Positions 9,818-19,786 of a stretch of 31,470 nt of DNA are shown here, piece by piece. The notes beneath the pieces were generated by a model. That model searched no databases. It was not told where the DNA came from and was given only the letters and a program-made list of their open reading frames with translations. Numbering within the stretch: the first letter of the stretch is position 1; the number at the start of each line of letters is the position of its first letter. Location of the stretch: the NCBI GenBank assembly GCA_003427395.1, contig BFEA01000213.1, positions 285,322-316,791 of the forward strand. Direction: 5' to 3'. Made by a program: the position numbers and the translations under genes. This DNA is from Chara braunii (Eukaryota; Streptophyta; Charophyceae; Charales; Characeae).

Positions 9818-10320
9818 AAGTTGAGGCCAGTCGAGTACATGTCCAAAAAGATGCCCTCTCAGAAGTTGGCTAAGTCCACCTATGAGAAGGAGCTCTACGC
9901 GATTTACAAGGCACTGACCCATTGGAGACATTATCTCCTTGGGAGGTTCTTCATCGTCAAGACTGGTCATCAGACCTTGAAGTGGATGAGAACTCAGCTT
10001 GTGCTCTCTGATGCCTTGAAGAGATGGATCGAAGTCATTGAACAGTATGACTTCGAACCCCAGTATTTGAAGGGGGAGTACAACAAAGTTGTTGATGCCT
10101 TATCACGTAGGCCCGACTTCTCTGGTGCGCTGATCACTGAGTTCGGGCTTGCAGACGATGTCACTCGATCTATGGTGGAAGCCGCGATCTATGGTGGAAG
10201 CCTATCGCGAGGATCTGAAATGTCTGAGATCATTCGCAGACTCGAGGCGAAGGACAAAGTGACTTCTGCCAAGTTTGAGTTGGTCAACGGCTTGTTGTTC
10301 CTTGAGAAGGCTGGGAATAA
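9250..10320 (+). pseudogene. RT connection and RNase H of element A, with internal 284-bp duplication
   Basis: The segment FLGMTGYYRNFVKNYS...DTPWEWTDRCEAAF...FIVTTDASQY occurs twice in tandem. Both copies share a frameshift just after TTDASQY, where the RNase H should continue IGAVLAQQEG. Downstream, in a new frame: EYMSKKMPSQKLAKSTYEKELYAI (catalytic Glu region), then FIVKTGHQTLKWM where the expected TDHQTL Asp is Gly (about 9964), then KVVDALSRRPD. Loss of this Asp plus the duplication make RNase H non-functional. The tether toward integrase follows (about 10130-10320). Confidence 0.85.
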
Positions 10321-11450
10321 ACCTTTGTGTGTGCCTAATAGGGAGTCTTTGCGCAGTTTATTTTTAGGAGAGTGTCATGACACCACCGACCATTTTGGTT
10401 TCAAGAAGACTGCAGCCAATTTGTTGCCGCGGTTCTAGTGGCCCACGATGATGAAAGACACTAAGTTGTACGTGGAGACTTGTCAGGTCTGTCAAAGGGA
10501 CAAGCCACGAACACAGGCTCCCCTTGGGCGTCTGAAGCACCTTCCGATTCCAAAAAGGCCTGGTGAGAGCTTGTCCATGGATTTCATGGATACAATGGTC
10601 ACGAGCAAGAGTGGAATGCGCTACGCCTATGTCATTGTGGATAGGTTTAGTAAGTACGTTAGGTTAGTCGCAATGCCTGCAACGGCTAAAACTGCGTATG
10701 TGATCAAGTTGTTCAAGGAGAACTGGGTCAAAGATTTCGAACTGCCTAAGTCTATAGTTAGTGACCGGGATGTGTGATTCACCAGTGAATTGTGGAAAGC
10801 TGCAGCTGCAGAACAGGGCACGCAGTTGCAAATGACATCAGGCAATCACCCAGAAGCGAATGGGTAGGCAGAGCGATTGAACCGCGCTATACAACACCTA
10901 TTGAGGCATTACATCAAGCCAAATCAGGTAGAGACTGGGATGAGAAACTTGCTCTCATCACCAGCTTGTACAACAACGTTGTGCACAACGCTACGGGAGT
11001 GAGCACGGGATCTCCCACAAGCTCATGCCACAGTACTTTGGACCATGGGAGGTTCTACATGTCATTGGGGATTATCCAAATGGCCCTTCTTATGTTATTG
11101 GCATTTCTGGCTACTTACACACTTACCCTGTTTTCCACGCCTCCAAGCTCGCACCATTTAAAGAGACATATCAGTTTCCCTCTCGTCGCTCAATGCTTCC
11201 CCCAACCATGGATGGAGAGGTCCACATCGACGACATTGTTGACCACAGGGAAATGCCAGCTCCAAGACCGGCAGGCAGGGGACGTCCTCGAAAACCAAAG
11301 TTGCAGTACAGGGTTCGGTTCAAACATCACACTGATCCAAAGGAGGATAGATGGTTCACACGGGAGGAACTAGTGCAGACCACTCCACAGGTTGTTGCTC
11401 ACTACGAGAAAACTCTACAGAAGGGAAAACACCAGATTATCGAAGATTGA
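10321..11450 (+). pseudogene. Integrase and chromodomain-like tail of element A, three stops and a deletion
   Basis: The HHCC zinc-binding region is visible (ECHDTTDHFGF ... ETCQVCQRDK) and spans a TAG at 10436-10438 where element B has Trp. The catalytic core shows SMDFMDT, VIVDRFSKYV and SIVSDRD followed by TGA (10775-10777, for an expected Arg). A TAG (10865-10867) then stands where Gln is usual, just before the catalytic Glu in AERLN; D-35-E spacing is kept. After HNATGVS the sequence jumps to EHGISHKLMPQYFGPWEV. About 230-250 bp present in element B are missing, with the junction at about 10999-11004. The end contains the GPY/F module (VFHASKL) and a chromodomain-like segment (YRVRFKHHTDPKEDRWFTRE), ending at 11450. 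It would insert cDNA, guided to chromatin by the tail. Confidence 0.88.
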
Positions 11451-11475
11451 ACTTCTCAGAGGACTATCGGAGTAT

Positions 11476-11486
11476 GGAGGAGGGAA
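11476..11486 (+). promoter_or_regulatory. Polypurine tract of element A
   Basis: GGAGGAGGGAA lies immediately before the TG that opens the 3' LTR, the position where plus-strand DNA synthesis is primed. Element B has a matching purine run at 15705-15717. Confidence 0.75.
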
Positions 11487-12360
11487 TGCGAGGCACAGGG
11501 CCTCAATATGCCCTACAGGGCCTATTTTTCACACAGTCGGCCGTGAAGGCAGGCACGACTGAGGCCTACAGGCCATTTTGGGGTCACCACGCAACTGGGG
11601 AAATTCAGGCAGTTGCGCAGCGCCAGTTCGTTGGGCCTTTCATCGCATGTAACTGAGGCAGGCCCTGGGCCGGATACACAGAGGACCGAACAAAGGCCGA
11701 GGACAGTTGGGTGTTGGTAACCACCACAGGCCCAGGGCCTGTTTACTTCAAACTGAGGCTCAGCCTCGTGGGGCCTACCGGAAGCTTCTGGGCCAGGGCC
11801 CAGTACCTCACTACCGCACGTAGCAGCAGGCCACTTCGATATAGAGAAGGGCCCGCCTACGCATTGGAGATTCGGGCACTGGCTGCATTGTGCGCAAGCG
11901 CTGCTGTGCTATCGCTGGCCAGCGCTCACGAACGAGCAGGAAGGAGCAGGCAGCCATAGCCGAGCTGCACTGCTGTATGCTAGATGGGGCGCATGGTGGT
12001 CCTTGGGTGCAAGTGGCATATGTGAGTTGGGGAACGAGGTTGTGAGTGATACGAGAGACATACCTGGTGCTTGAGGCGTACTTGGGAAGTTGTTGACGTC
12101 ATCAGCGACATTGTAGTCTAGGCTAAATAGGATCTGCCATTCGTAGTCTGGGCGTTGAGCGCCAAATAGGATATCAACATTGGTTCTTCGTTGATGATGA
12201 TGAGACTATTCCAGCATTGTCAATTATGAGCTTTTTGTGTGCTCTTATTTGGTGAAACTCGTGATACAATTCTGTTATTGGTTCGAGGTCACGACTATCT
12301 GGTCTCATGTGTATGATGTTGTTTGATTTATGAACTTCGCTATTGCTCATCTTCCTTGCA
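11487..12360 (+). repeat. 3' LTR of element A, 874 bp
   Basis: It starts TGCGAGG directly after a polypurine tract and ends CCTTGCA, a 7-bp inverted terminal repeat with one mismatch, in TG...CA form. It is alignable by eye with the LTR of element B at both ends (e.g. CACGACTATCTGG near the 3' end). The interior is rich in GGCCCAGG-type palindromes. No intact 5' partner is in the window. Confidence 0.75.
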
Positions 12361-12647
12361 ATTCTGAATTTTGCAAGCTGCTCCCCCACAAATTTTAAAA
12401 TTGCTGATTATGAAAATAGGGCTCATTGAGCCTCTACGTTTTCCTTTTTGGGCGGGGTATGATAATTGGACTTCCCCTTTCCTTCTGCAAATCCCACGTA
12501 GAGGTGCAAATCCCACGTAGAGGTGGACGAATTTGCAATAAGGGTATAATTGCCCAGTAGTGTCGTGCTCATGCTGCATAGCAGAGGGCACACTTAATGT
12601 TTGGTGAGTACAGCCGACCACCAATATATGCTGAAGTTGGGCATTCA
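12361..12647. other. Unassigned sequence between LTR A and pol of B
   Basis: No protein similarity recognised. It contains a perfect 19-bp tandem duplication, GCAAATCCCACGTAGAGGT at 12487-12505 and 12506-12524. It may be decayed element B sequence or another insertion; B's recognisable pol begins at about the same linker position where A carries its 1.08-kb insertion. Confidence 0.4.
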
Positions 12648-13470
12648 GGTCTGCATGTCGGCAGTTGTATAGGAGGTTGTTAAAACAACCCAGAGATAAA
12701 AAGTGTCATCGCAAAATACCCTAATCTGTTTGAAGAGCCTTCGGGAATCATAGACAGGGAAGTTGGCCATGCGATAGAGATCATTCCTGGGAGCAAGATA
12801 CCCAAAGGGAGAATCTATAGGATGGCTCCGGCCGAGTTGCACAAGCTTGGTCGGCAACTGAAAGAGCTCACAGAGATGCGATGGATACAGCCTAGTACCT
12901 CGCCCTTCGGCTCACCAGTCTTATTTGTCACGAAGAAGGGGGGGACATTAAGGATGTGCATTGATTATAGAGGCCTTGATGCCATCACCGTGAAGAATGC
13001 AGAGCCTCTACCACACATCGATGACCTGTTGGATAGGGTGCAGGGATGTAAGTACTTCACTAAGATAGATTTGAAGTCCGATAACCATCAAATTGTCATT
13101 AGACCTAAGGATGCACAAAACCGCGACCAGGTACGGTCTATACAAGTTTGTGGTGATGTCCTTTGGCCTTTGCAATGCGCTGGGAACATTCCCGCACGCC
13201 ATGAATAGGATATTCCATGATTACTTAGATAAGTTCACCGTCGTGTACCTCCATGACATTCTCAACTTTAGTAGAATAATCGAGAAGCATGCTCAGCATT
13301 TAAACACTGTTCTCTCACTCCTACCACAACACAAGTATAAGATTAACTTCGAGAAATGTGAGTTCGATCGCACTAAAATCTTGTCCTTGGGTCATGAGAT
13401 ATCCGCAGATGGGATCAAGCCTGAAGATGATAAGGTGGCTAGCATTCATGACTGGCCATGACCTCAGTCT
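12648..13470 (+). pseudogene. Reverse transcriptase of element B, YxDD changed to YLHD
   Basis: From about 12648: a short linker (CMSAVV then TAG), [56 protein letters not shown] and an intact motif A (FTKIDLKS). A small deletion near 13120 removes about two codons before TRYGLYKF and shifts the frame. The catalytic box reads VVYLHDILNFS: the first Asp of YLDD is His (13252-13254). The segment ends at an in-frame TGA (13459-13461, consistent with CGA-to-TGA) after VASIHDWP. Inactive. Confidence 0.87.
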
Positions 13471-14072
13471 ATGACCGAGGTAAGATCATTCTTAGGGATG
13501 ACTAGTTACTACCGCAATTTTGTCAAGAACTATAGTATGTCGGCCAGGCCTTTGACTGATCTAACCCACCTTCACAAACCGTGGGAATGGACTGATGAGT
13601 GTGGAGCTGCTTTCAAGCGATTGAAGCACGCTCTCACACACCATGTTGTTCTCATGGTTCCCGATCCTCATAAGCCATTTTTAGTAACCACCGACGCAAG
13701 ACAATATGGCATTGGCGCAATGTTGGCTTAACAGGAAGGGAATAAGTTGAGGCCAATCGAGTAGATGAGCAAAAGATGTCTTCTAAGAAGTTAGCGAGGT
13801 CCACCTACGAAAGGGAACTCTATGCCCTTAATAAGGCACTTGTCCATTCGAGACACTATCTGTTGGGAAGATTACTTAAGGACTGACTATCAGACCCTCA
13901 AATGGATCAAGACCCAACCTGTTCTCTCCAATGCACTCAAACAATGGAGTGATTTCGCGTAGTTTATTTTTAGGCGAATGTCATGACCCAACGGGACACT
14001 TTGGCTACAAGAAGACTAGTGCTCACCTAGTACAGCGATTCTGGTGGCCTAACATGTTGGACGATGCCAAGA
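13471..14072 (+). pseudogene. RNase H remnant fused by deletion to integrase N-terminus, element B
   Basis: The frame continues after the stop: VRSFLGMTSYYRNFVKNYS, then FLVTTDARQYGIGAMLA ending in TAA where Gln is expected. RNase H continues in a broken form (RSTYERELYA; YLLGRLL). At about 13945-13955 the text jumps from the LSNALKQW region of RNase H directly to SLFLGECHDPTGHFGYKKT of the integrase zinc-binding domain. This omits over 300 bp that element A retains. It ends at the N gap after RFWWPNMLDDAK. Confidence 0.82.
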
Positions 14073-14692
14073 NNNNNNNNNNNNNNNNNNNNNNNNNNNN
14101 NNNNNNNNNNNNNNNNNNNNNNNNNNNNNNNNNNNNNNNNNNNNNNNNNNNNNNNNNNNNNNNNNNNNNNNNNNNNNNNNNNNNNNNNNNNNNNNNNNNN
14201 NNNNNNNNNNNNNNNNNNNNNNNNNNNNNNNNNNNNNNNNNNNNNNNNNNNNNNNNNNNNNNNNNNNNNNNNNNNNNNNNNNNNNNNNNNNNNNNNNNNN
14301 NNNNNNNNNNNNNNNNNNNNNNNNNNNNNNNNNNNNNNNNNNNNNNNNNNNNNNNNNNNNNNNNNNNNNNNNNNNNNNNNNNNNNNNNNNNNNNNNNNNN
14401 NNNNNNNNNNNNNNNNNNNNNNNNNNNNNNNNNNNNNNNNNNNNNNNNNNNNNNNNNNNNNNNNNNNNNNNNNNNNNNNNNNNNNNNNNNNNNNNNNNNN
14501 NNNNNNNNNNNNNNNNNNNNNNNNNNNNNNNNNNNNNNNNNNNNNNNNNNNNNNNNNNNNNNNNNNNNNNNNNNNNNNNNNNNNNNNNNNNNNNNNNNNN
14601 NNNNNNNNNNNNNNNNNNNNNNNNNNNNNNNNNNNNNNNNNNNNNNNNNNNNNNNNNNNNNNNNNNNNNNNNNNNNNNNNNNNNNNNNNNNN
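14073..14692. other. Assembly gap, 620 N
   Basis: Runs of N replace the integrase HHCC Cys pair and the start of the catalytic core. Aligning flanks to element A (10466-10679) predicts only about 214 bp here, so the stated size is either an estimate or hides an extra insertion. Confidence 0.98.
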
Positions 14693-15659
14693 AGACCTCA
14701 AGGACTGAGCATGTCATTAAGTTGTTCATGGATAACTGGGTGCGTGACTTTGGACTGCCAAAGACTATCATTAGTGATAGAGATGTCCGCTTCACTAGTG
14801 AGATGTGGAAGAAGGCTGCAAAAAACAGATGGGCAGCCCACTTCGGATGACTTCCGGGAATCATCTCGAAGCCAACAGGCAGGTTGAACGGATGAACCGA
14901 GTGGTGCAGCATCTGCTGCGGCATTACATAAATGCCCAGCCAAGATGACTGGGATGAGAAGTTCCTCTCATCTACATCCTGTACAACAACGTTATACACA
15001 GTACCACTGGGGTCACTTCCAATCAGCTGCACTTGGGTTGGAATCCTAGATCTGCTCTAGACTTCCTCCTGCCTAAAACCGAACTGTTGCAGCTCCTGGA
15101 ACCATCGAGTTCGGTGTCCAGTATGAGAAGTTGTTGCAGCAGACTGTCGAACATATCACGAAATCTCAGGAAGTAATGAATGCTTCTGAGAAGAAGCATC
15201 GTCGACAGTCCACATTTCACATAGGGGAACGTGTCTGGGTTAAGGCTAGTGAGTTGGGACAGGAGTTCGGCATCTCTAAAAAACTAATGCCTCTGTATTT
15301 TGGTCCTTGGGAAGTCTTGGATATTGTGGGTAGTGAAGAGGATGGTCCCTCGTATATGATTCGTATCGCTGGTCACCTATGCACTTACCCTGTGTTTCAC
15401 GCCTCAAAGCTAACAGTTCCCATCAAGAAGACCTGTGCTATCCCCAACCATGGATGGCCACATGGACGTCGACGACATTCTGGAACACAGAGATACGCCT
15501 ATTCCCAAGCCAGCTGACCGAGGAAGACCGCCTAAGCCTGTAAGAGAGTACAGAGTTAGGTTCAAGCATCATACGGATCCTAAAGAAGATTGTTGGATCA
15601 CAAAAGAGGACTTGTCAAGACAACTCCTCAAATTGAGGATGAGTACAAACAAAGACTGA
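14693..15659 (+). pseudogene. Integrase core and chromodomain-like tail of element B
   Basis: After the gap: EHVIKLFMDNWVRDFGLPKTIISDRDVRFTSEMWKK (read in shorter pieces), then frameshifts, with NHLEANRQVERMNRVVQHLLRHYI recognisable as the region around the catalytic Glu. It continues through TSNQLHLGWNPRSALDFLLP, the region deleted in element A. From 15131 come HRRQSTFHIGERVWVKASEL and LYFGPWEVLDIVG with VFHASKL. A frame change near 15430 leads to EYRVRFKHHTDPKEDCWITK, the chromodomain-like end at 15659. At least four frame changes or stops. Confidence 0.83.
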
Positions 15660-15704
15660 AGGGGAAGGCACTTGCATGAAGCATCTCAGCGGACTTTCGA
15701 AGCT

Positions 15705-15717
15705 AAGGGGGATGGAA
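15705..15717 (+). promoter_or_regulatory. Polypurine tract of element B
   Basis: Purine run AAGGGGGA-T-GGAA immediately before the TG of the LTR, equivalent to 11476-11486 in element A. Confidence 0.7.
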
Positions 15718-16631
15718 TGCAAGGAATGAGCCCTCGCAAGGCCCTTATCAGACATGCACATGTTATGGGCAGAGGCCCTCAACAAGCCTTGTGCCCACCC
15801 TGAGTGAAGGCGGGCCTGAATATTCACAAGAGGCCAAAATTTGACATTTTTCATATCTGCGTACTCAAAAAGTTGTCGCACGCCAGTTGGTTACGTGGAA
15901 GCGAGGGGTCTGCCCAACTGTACGGGGCCCGGGCCCTCAACTACAAAGTTGAGCCTGGGCGCAAGCACCAGCGTCAGACCGAAAGCTACAAGAAGCTTCT
16001 CGCCCAGGCCCTCGCACGGTCAACCAAAGGTTGCCACTTCCGTATAGGAAGAGATGGAGCCAAGGTCTAGCATTTGGGCCCAAGTTGGCAACGTCGTCAC
16101 GCTGCAGCGTTGCTGCGCAAGTGGCTGCGTGTTGCGCTGTTCGGCCAGGGGCGCGCACGGGCACTGGAGGTGAGCGCGCTGCAAGGGCAGCGGGCGCTAG
16201 CGACCAGCCGGGCTCCAAGGTGCGTGCAGGTAGAGGCGACAAGAGGGTCTTCGGGAGGAGTCGCAAAGAGAGAGAGTGGGTGTTAGGGGTTGACGAGGGG
16301 AGACGAGATACGTGTTTGGTGCATGAAGGAGGCCAGCTATGGTGTTGACATCATGTACATTGGTCTTCAAAGTCGAAGTGAGCCTGTTGCGTGAATGCGG
16401 TTGTAGTAGATAGGCAAGTAGTGTAGGCTGGGCACTAAACAGAGAAAAGCGACATTGAATACTATGTTTGTGTGGCCTGAGGGCTTGAATATTGGCTCAC
16501 GAGTTCATTGTGGTCTTATTTGGATGGAATTTCGGTGCATTTGTGCTCTCTGCTTGTACACGACTATCTGGACATCTACGTGATTATGCAACTTGGTTTT
16601 CTATATATTGCTCTCGTTCATATTCCTTGCA
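15718..16631 (+). repeat. 3' LTR of element B, 914 bp
   Basis: It starts TGCAAGG and ends CCTTGCA, a perfect 7-bp inverted terminal repeat, just after a polypurine tract. It shares the terminal layout and short blocks with the LTR of element A but is widely diverged inside. The next base onward is protease sequence of element C. Confidence 0.8.
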
Positions 16632-17389
16632 ATGGGGCAACTTGGAATTTCCTTTCACCCCATGGAGTCCAAAAACTCCATCTGGGTCTCCAGGTTGTAG
16701 ACCTTGAGCATCCACTGGAGATTCAGGTTGGAAATTCTCAGTCTGTCTCAGTCAAGCAGGTGGTTAGAGGTGTTTCAGTCACCTTTGACAAAAACGGGGA
16801 AAGTAAACATTCCTTAAACTTCTATATTTTTCCTTACCTTCTCTTTGACATGGTTTTGAGCTTGCAACGACTACGGGCTACCAACCCTTCAATTGACTAG
16901 GCCTTGTCCAGTTTCAATTGAAAAAGCAGGTGGTTAGAGGTGTCTCGATCACCTTTGACAAAAACGGGGAAATTAAACAGTCCTTGAACTTCTATATTTT
17001 TCCTTACCTTCTCTTTGACATGGTTTTGAGCTTGAAATGACTACGGGCTACTAACCCTTCAATTGACTAGGCCTTGCCCAGCATTCAATTGAAGAACCCT
17101 CCGGGTGAGCTAACACAATGTGTCTTATCAACTGATCACCATCTCAAGACAAGCTGTTACTATCTGAGCCAAGCAGTTTTACAATTTGTCACAAAAAACA
17201 AACCATAAAAAATTGTTTGTAGCCTATGTCACCCAAACAGATTCAGACTTATCCTTTTCTCAAATTGAAGTCTCCATCCAACAGATGGTTGACAAGTTCG
17301 TTGATTTGGCTCAGGAGTTTATTGGGTTTGTCCATAAGCAAACCAAGCATCACATTCAGCTACTCCCAGACTCTACCCCTCCCAATTGA
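16632..17389 (+). pseudogene. Aspartic protease and linker of element C, truncated by LTR B
   Basis: Directly after LTR B the sequence reads NGATWNFLSPHGVQKLHL, the downstream half of a retropepsin D-x-G-A-T-x-N-F-[IL]-S motif; the catalytic Asp codon would lie on the far side of the inserted element. Then LEHPLEIQVGNSQSVSVKQ, SVTFDKNGESKHSLNFYIF and FDMVLSLQRLRATNPSID (usual FDMVLGxxWLxxxNPxIDW), ending at a TAG where Trp is expected. This last part is tandemly duplicated. A linker (KKLFVAYVTQTDSDLSF ... VDKFVDL, 17186-17389) follows. Non-functional. Confidence 0.72.
16756..17095 (+). repeat. 170-bp tandem duplication in protease of element C
   Basis: GCAGGTGGTTAGAGGTGT and the following about 170 bp occur at 16756-16925 and again at 16926-17095, with only a few differences. 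Confidence 0.9.
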
Positions 17390-18140
17390 AGAGTCTACAG
17401 AATGTCACCTGCTAAGGTGGAGGAGTTCAGCTATGACGGCCTTCCCAAGTTGTAGTCCCATTAGGGAAAATGACCTCAACCACAAAATTCGGGGGTCCGA
17501 GCAAGGGTTGGCAAAAACAAAACACTTGGGCCTTGTGGGCCAAGAGTTGAAAGGAAGGATGTTAGGAAAGCCACGAAGGTGTGCTCACAATAGTGCCTCC
17601 AAGAATGCATCTGCCCAAAATCATTGATAGTGTCATTTTTTGTTTTTTCTTCGAAGTTAGGTTTAGTGACCTGCCAACGAGGCAAGGCGCTTTCCATGGA
17701 CAGCTGACACTTGCAACCAACGGGGCACTTTCAGATGTACTCAAGATTTTGTATCCAGCTACTTTTAACTCCAAAGAGTTCTCACTGTGTTTTTTTTTTT
17801 TTTTTTCCGTATGACTGTGTTTGTCGAGGGTTGCAACGCCTGTTGGGAAGGCATATTCTCACTTGTGCTCACTGTTCTATATCCAGCTGCTTTCACGTTC
17901 GTTGTTGCTTTTTTTCCTTTTTTTTCTTTTTCTTCCTATTGTCGTGTTTTGTCGAGAGTAGTAACATTCTTTGGCAAACTCTCACATCAACCCAATGTTC
18001 TGTATACAGCTGCTTTCATGTCCCTAACGCCTTTGTTTTTTGAAGTTTTTCATTTTATTTTGTTTTTTTTCCCCCCCAACGGGTACCGATAAAGAGAATA
18101 CAATGGGACCCAAGCTGGACAAAACTCAGTGCGCAGTGAA
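17390..18140. other. Unassigned segment between protease and RT of C; 125-bp repeats
   Basis: No retroelement coding is recognisable, although RT resumes just after it, so part may be an insertion. It contains two full and one partial copies of a unit of about 125 bp beginning ATCCAGCTGCTTTCA-like (17754, 17881, 18004). Each is followed by poly-T-rich sequence and TGTCGAG. Confidence 0.45.
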
Positions 18141-19330
18141 ATTCAAGGTCGACCAAAAAACCTCGGAGGCAGTGGTGGTTTAAGGAAACAACTAAAATCC
18201 TTAACTAAGAAAGGATGGATCGGGGCTAGTTCATCTTAGTATGGAGCGCCAGTTCTCTTCGTACCGAAAGGAAATGTGAATTCAAAATGTGCATTGACTA
18301 CAGAGGGCTAAACAAGATCACTAGGAAGAACTCGAAGCCCTTGGCTAGAACCGATGCCTTACTTGATATGATGCAAGGCTGCAAAGTCTTCAACAAAATT
18401 GATCTGAAATCCGAATACCATCAAATCGAAATGGTTGAAGAGGATGGCATAAGATTGCCTTTAAGGCCCGGTATGGCACCTACGAGTTCCTAGTCATGCC
18501 CATCAGGGATTTTTTAAACTGAACTGAATAAAATTTTCATACCATTTCTTAACCGCTTTGTTGTTGTCTACCTCGATGACATCCTGGTGTTCAGCAAAGA
18601 TGCCAAGGAACATGCAAACCATCTCAAGAAAGTGTTACAGGTCCTAAGAGAGCATAAGTTGAATAAAGAGAAATCCTCTTTTGGTGTTTCGTATGTCTGA
18701 TACTTAGGTCATCTCATCTCTACAGAGGGTCTATCGTCTGATGTAACTAAGGTTGTTGTTGTCAGGGAATGGCCACAACCACAAACGGTCAGATAGAAAG
18801 TTCATCAGGAACTTCTCTACAATAGTCACACCCCTGACTAACATGTAGGCTAAGTAAATCCCCTTTCAGTGGACAACCAGGTGTCAGTTAGCTTTCTCTA
18901 GATTGAAGAAAGCACATACCCGAGCACTTGTGCTGAAACTGTTTGACCCTACCCTACCACTTGTAATAACCACAAATGCAAGTCAGTATGGTATTGGTGT
19001 AGTTTTTCAGCAAGGTGATGGGACTGGTCTGAAACCTGTGAAATTCACGAGTAAGAAGATTAAAGTGCAAAGATTTCGGGCACCTGCATATGAGAAAAAA
19101 CTTCATGCCCTTTGTATGCACTGAAACAGTAGAAACATTTCTTGCTGGGAAGACACTTCAAGTTATTTTTTGGTCACTCTACCTTGCAACGGATGAAAAC
19201 CGAAGGAGAACTAAACAAAAAACTGGGCAAATTTCATCGACTCTTTTGACTTTGAATTGAAACACAAGAACGGATGTTATAATAGAGTGGTTGATGACTT
19301 GTCTCGTAGACCTGACACCTTTGCTTCCAT
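18141..19330 (+). pseudogene. Reverse transcriptase and RNase H of element C, degenerate
   Basis: RT pieces in changing frames: [48 protein letters not shown], motif [16 protein letters not shown] (intact), [23 protein letters not shown] (YLDD intact), YLGHLISTEGL and EWPQPQTV. RNase H begins LPLVITTNASQYGIGVVFQQ: the first catalytic Asp (TTDAS) is Asn (18975-18977). Then FTSKKIKVQRFRAPAYEKKLHAL and VVDDLSRRPDTF near 19300. Several stops (for example TGA in V*YLGH at about 18698) and a small deletion before FIRNFS. Confidence 0.85.
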
Positions 19331-19783
19331 TGTCCAGACTTACTCATTTGCTGATTCCACTAAATAGACCATTGTACATGCATTGCCTCAGGACCCAATT
19401 TTTGGCCCCTGTTAGGAATTTGCAAACTAACGCCAACTCTAAAGTTTATGTCTTTACTTCAGGTTTGCTATATACAATCAGTGCAGGGGAGTAACGTTTG
19501 TGCATACCTAATGATCGCAAAATCATAACTCATCTGATCTCAGAGAGTCATGATGCTCGCGAACACTTTGGATTCTTAAAGACTTATGCAGCCCTGGCTC
19601 AGCGCTTCTACTAGTCCAAAATAAAGGAGGATATCCTACACTACTTAGAGACCTGTGAGTTGTGTTAAAGCCTCTACCTATCCCTAAAGGTCTAGGCAAG
19701 TCTATGCCCATTGACCTTACAGAACCAGGCAAGACCACCCGACGAGGAATGCGACAGGTGATGGTCTGTATCAATAGGTTTTC

Positions 19784-19786
19784 TAA
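19784..19786 (+). repeat. TAA target-site duplication, left
   Basis: TAA immediately before GGGCATACTCACAC; repeated at 20187-20189 after the right terminus. Confidence 0.75.

Larger units (their letters stand above)
5986..12360 (+). mobile_element. Ty3/Gypsy LTR retrotransposon A (degenerate; 5' LTR not seen)
   Basis: In order: gag-like coiled coil, aspartic protease, RT, RNase H, HHCC integrase, GPY/F-like and chromodomain-like tail, polypurine tract and 3' LTR. This is the Ty3/Gypsy order (RT before integrase), and the C-terminal chromodomain-like segment suggests a chromovirus-type lineage. The copy is dead: at least five in-frame stops, several frameshifts, a 1.08-kb insertion, a 284-bp internal duplication and an integrase deletion. 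The 5' LTR and primer binding site are not identifiable, and the adapter at 5855-5892 makes the left border unreliable. Confidence 0.85.
12648..16631 (+). mobile_element. Ty3/Gypsy LTR retrotransposon B (5'-truncated, with assembly gap)
   Basis: Same family as element A: RT, partial RNase H, integrase, chromodomain-like tail, polypurine tract and a 914-bp 3' LTR. The gag, protease and 5' LTR are missing. There are multiple stops, a deletion joining RNase H to integrase, and a 620-N gap. Its right border lies inside the protease motif of element C, showing that B inserted into C. Confidence 0.85.

Noticed and set aside
13931-15032. Long open frames covering the N gap on both strands
   Set aside because: They are open only because N codons are not read as stops. 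Only the short flanking parts on the plus strand are real retroelement sequence.
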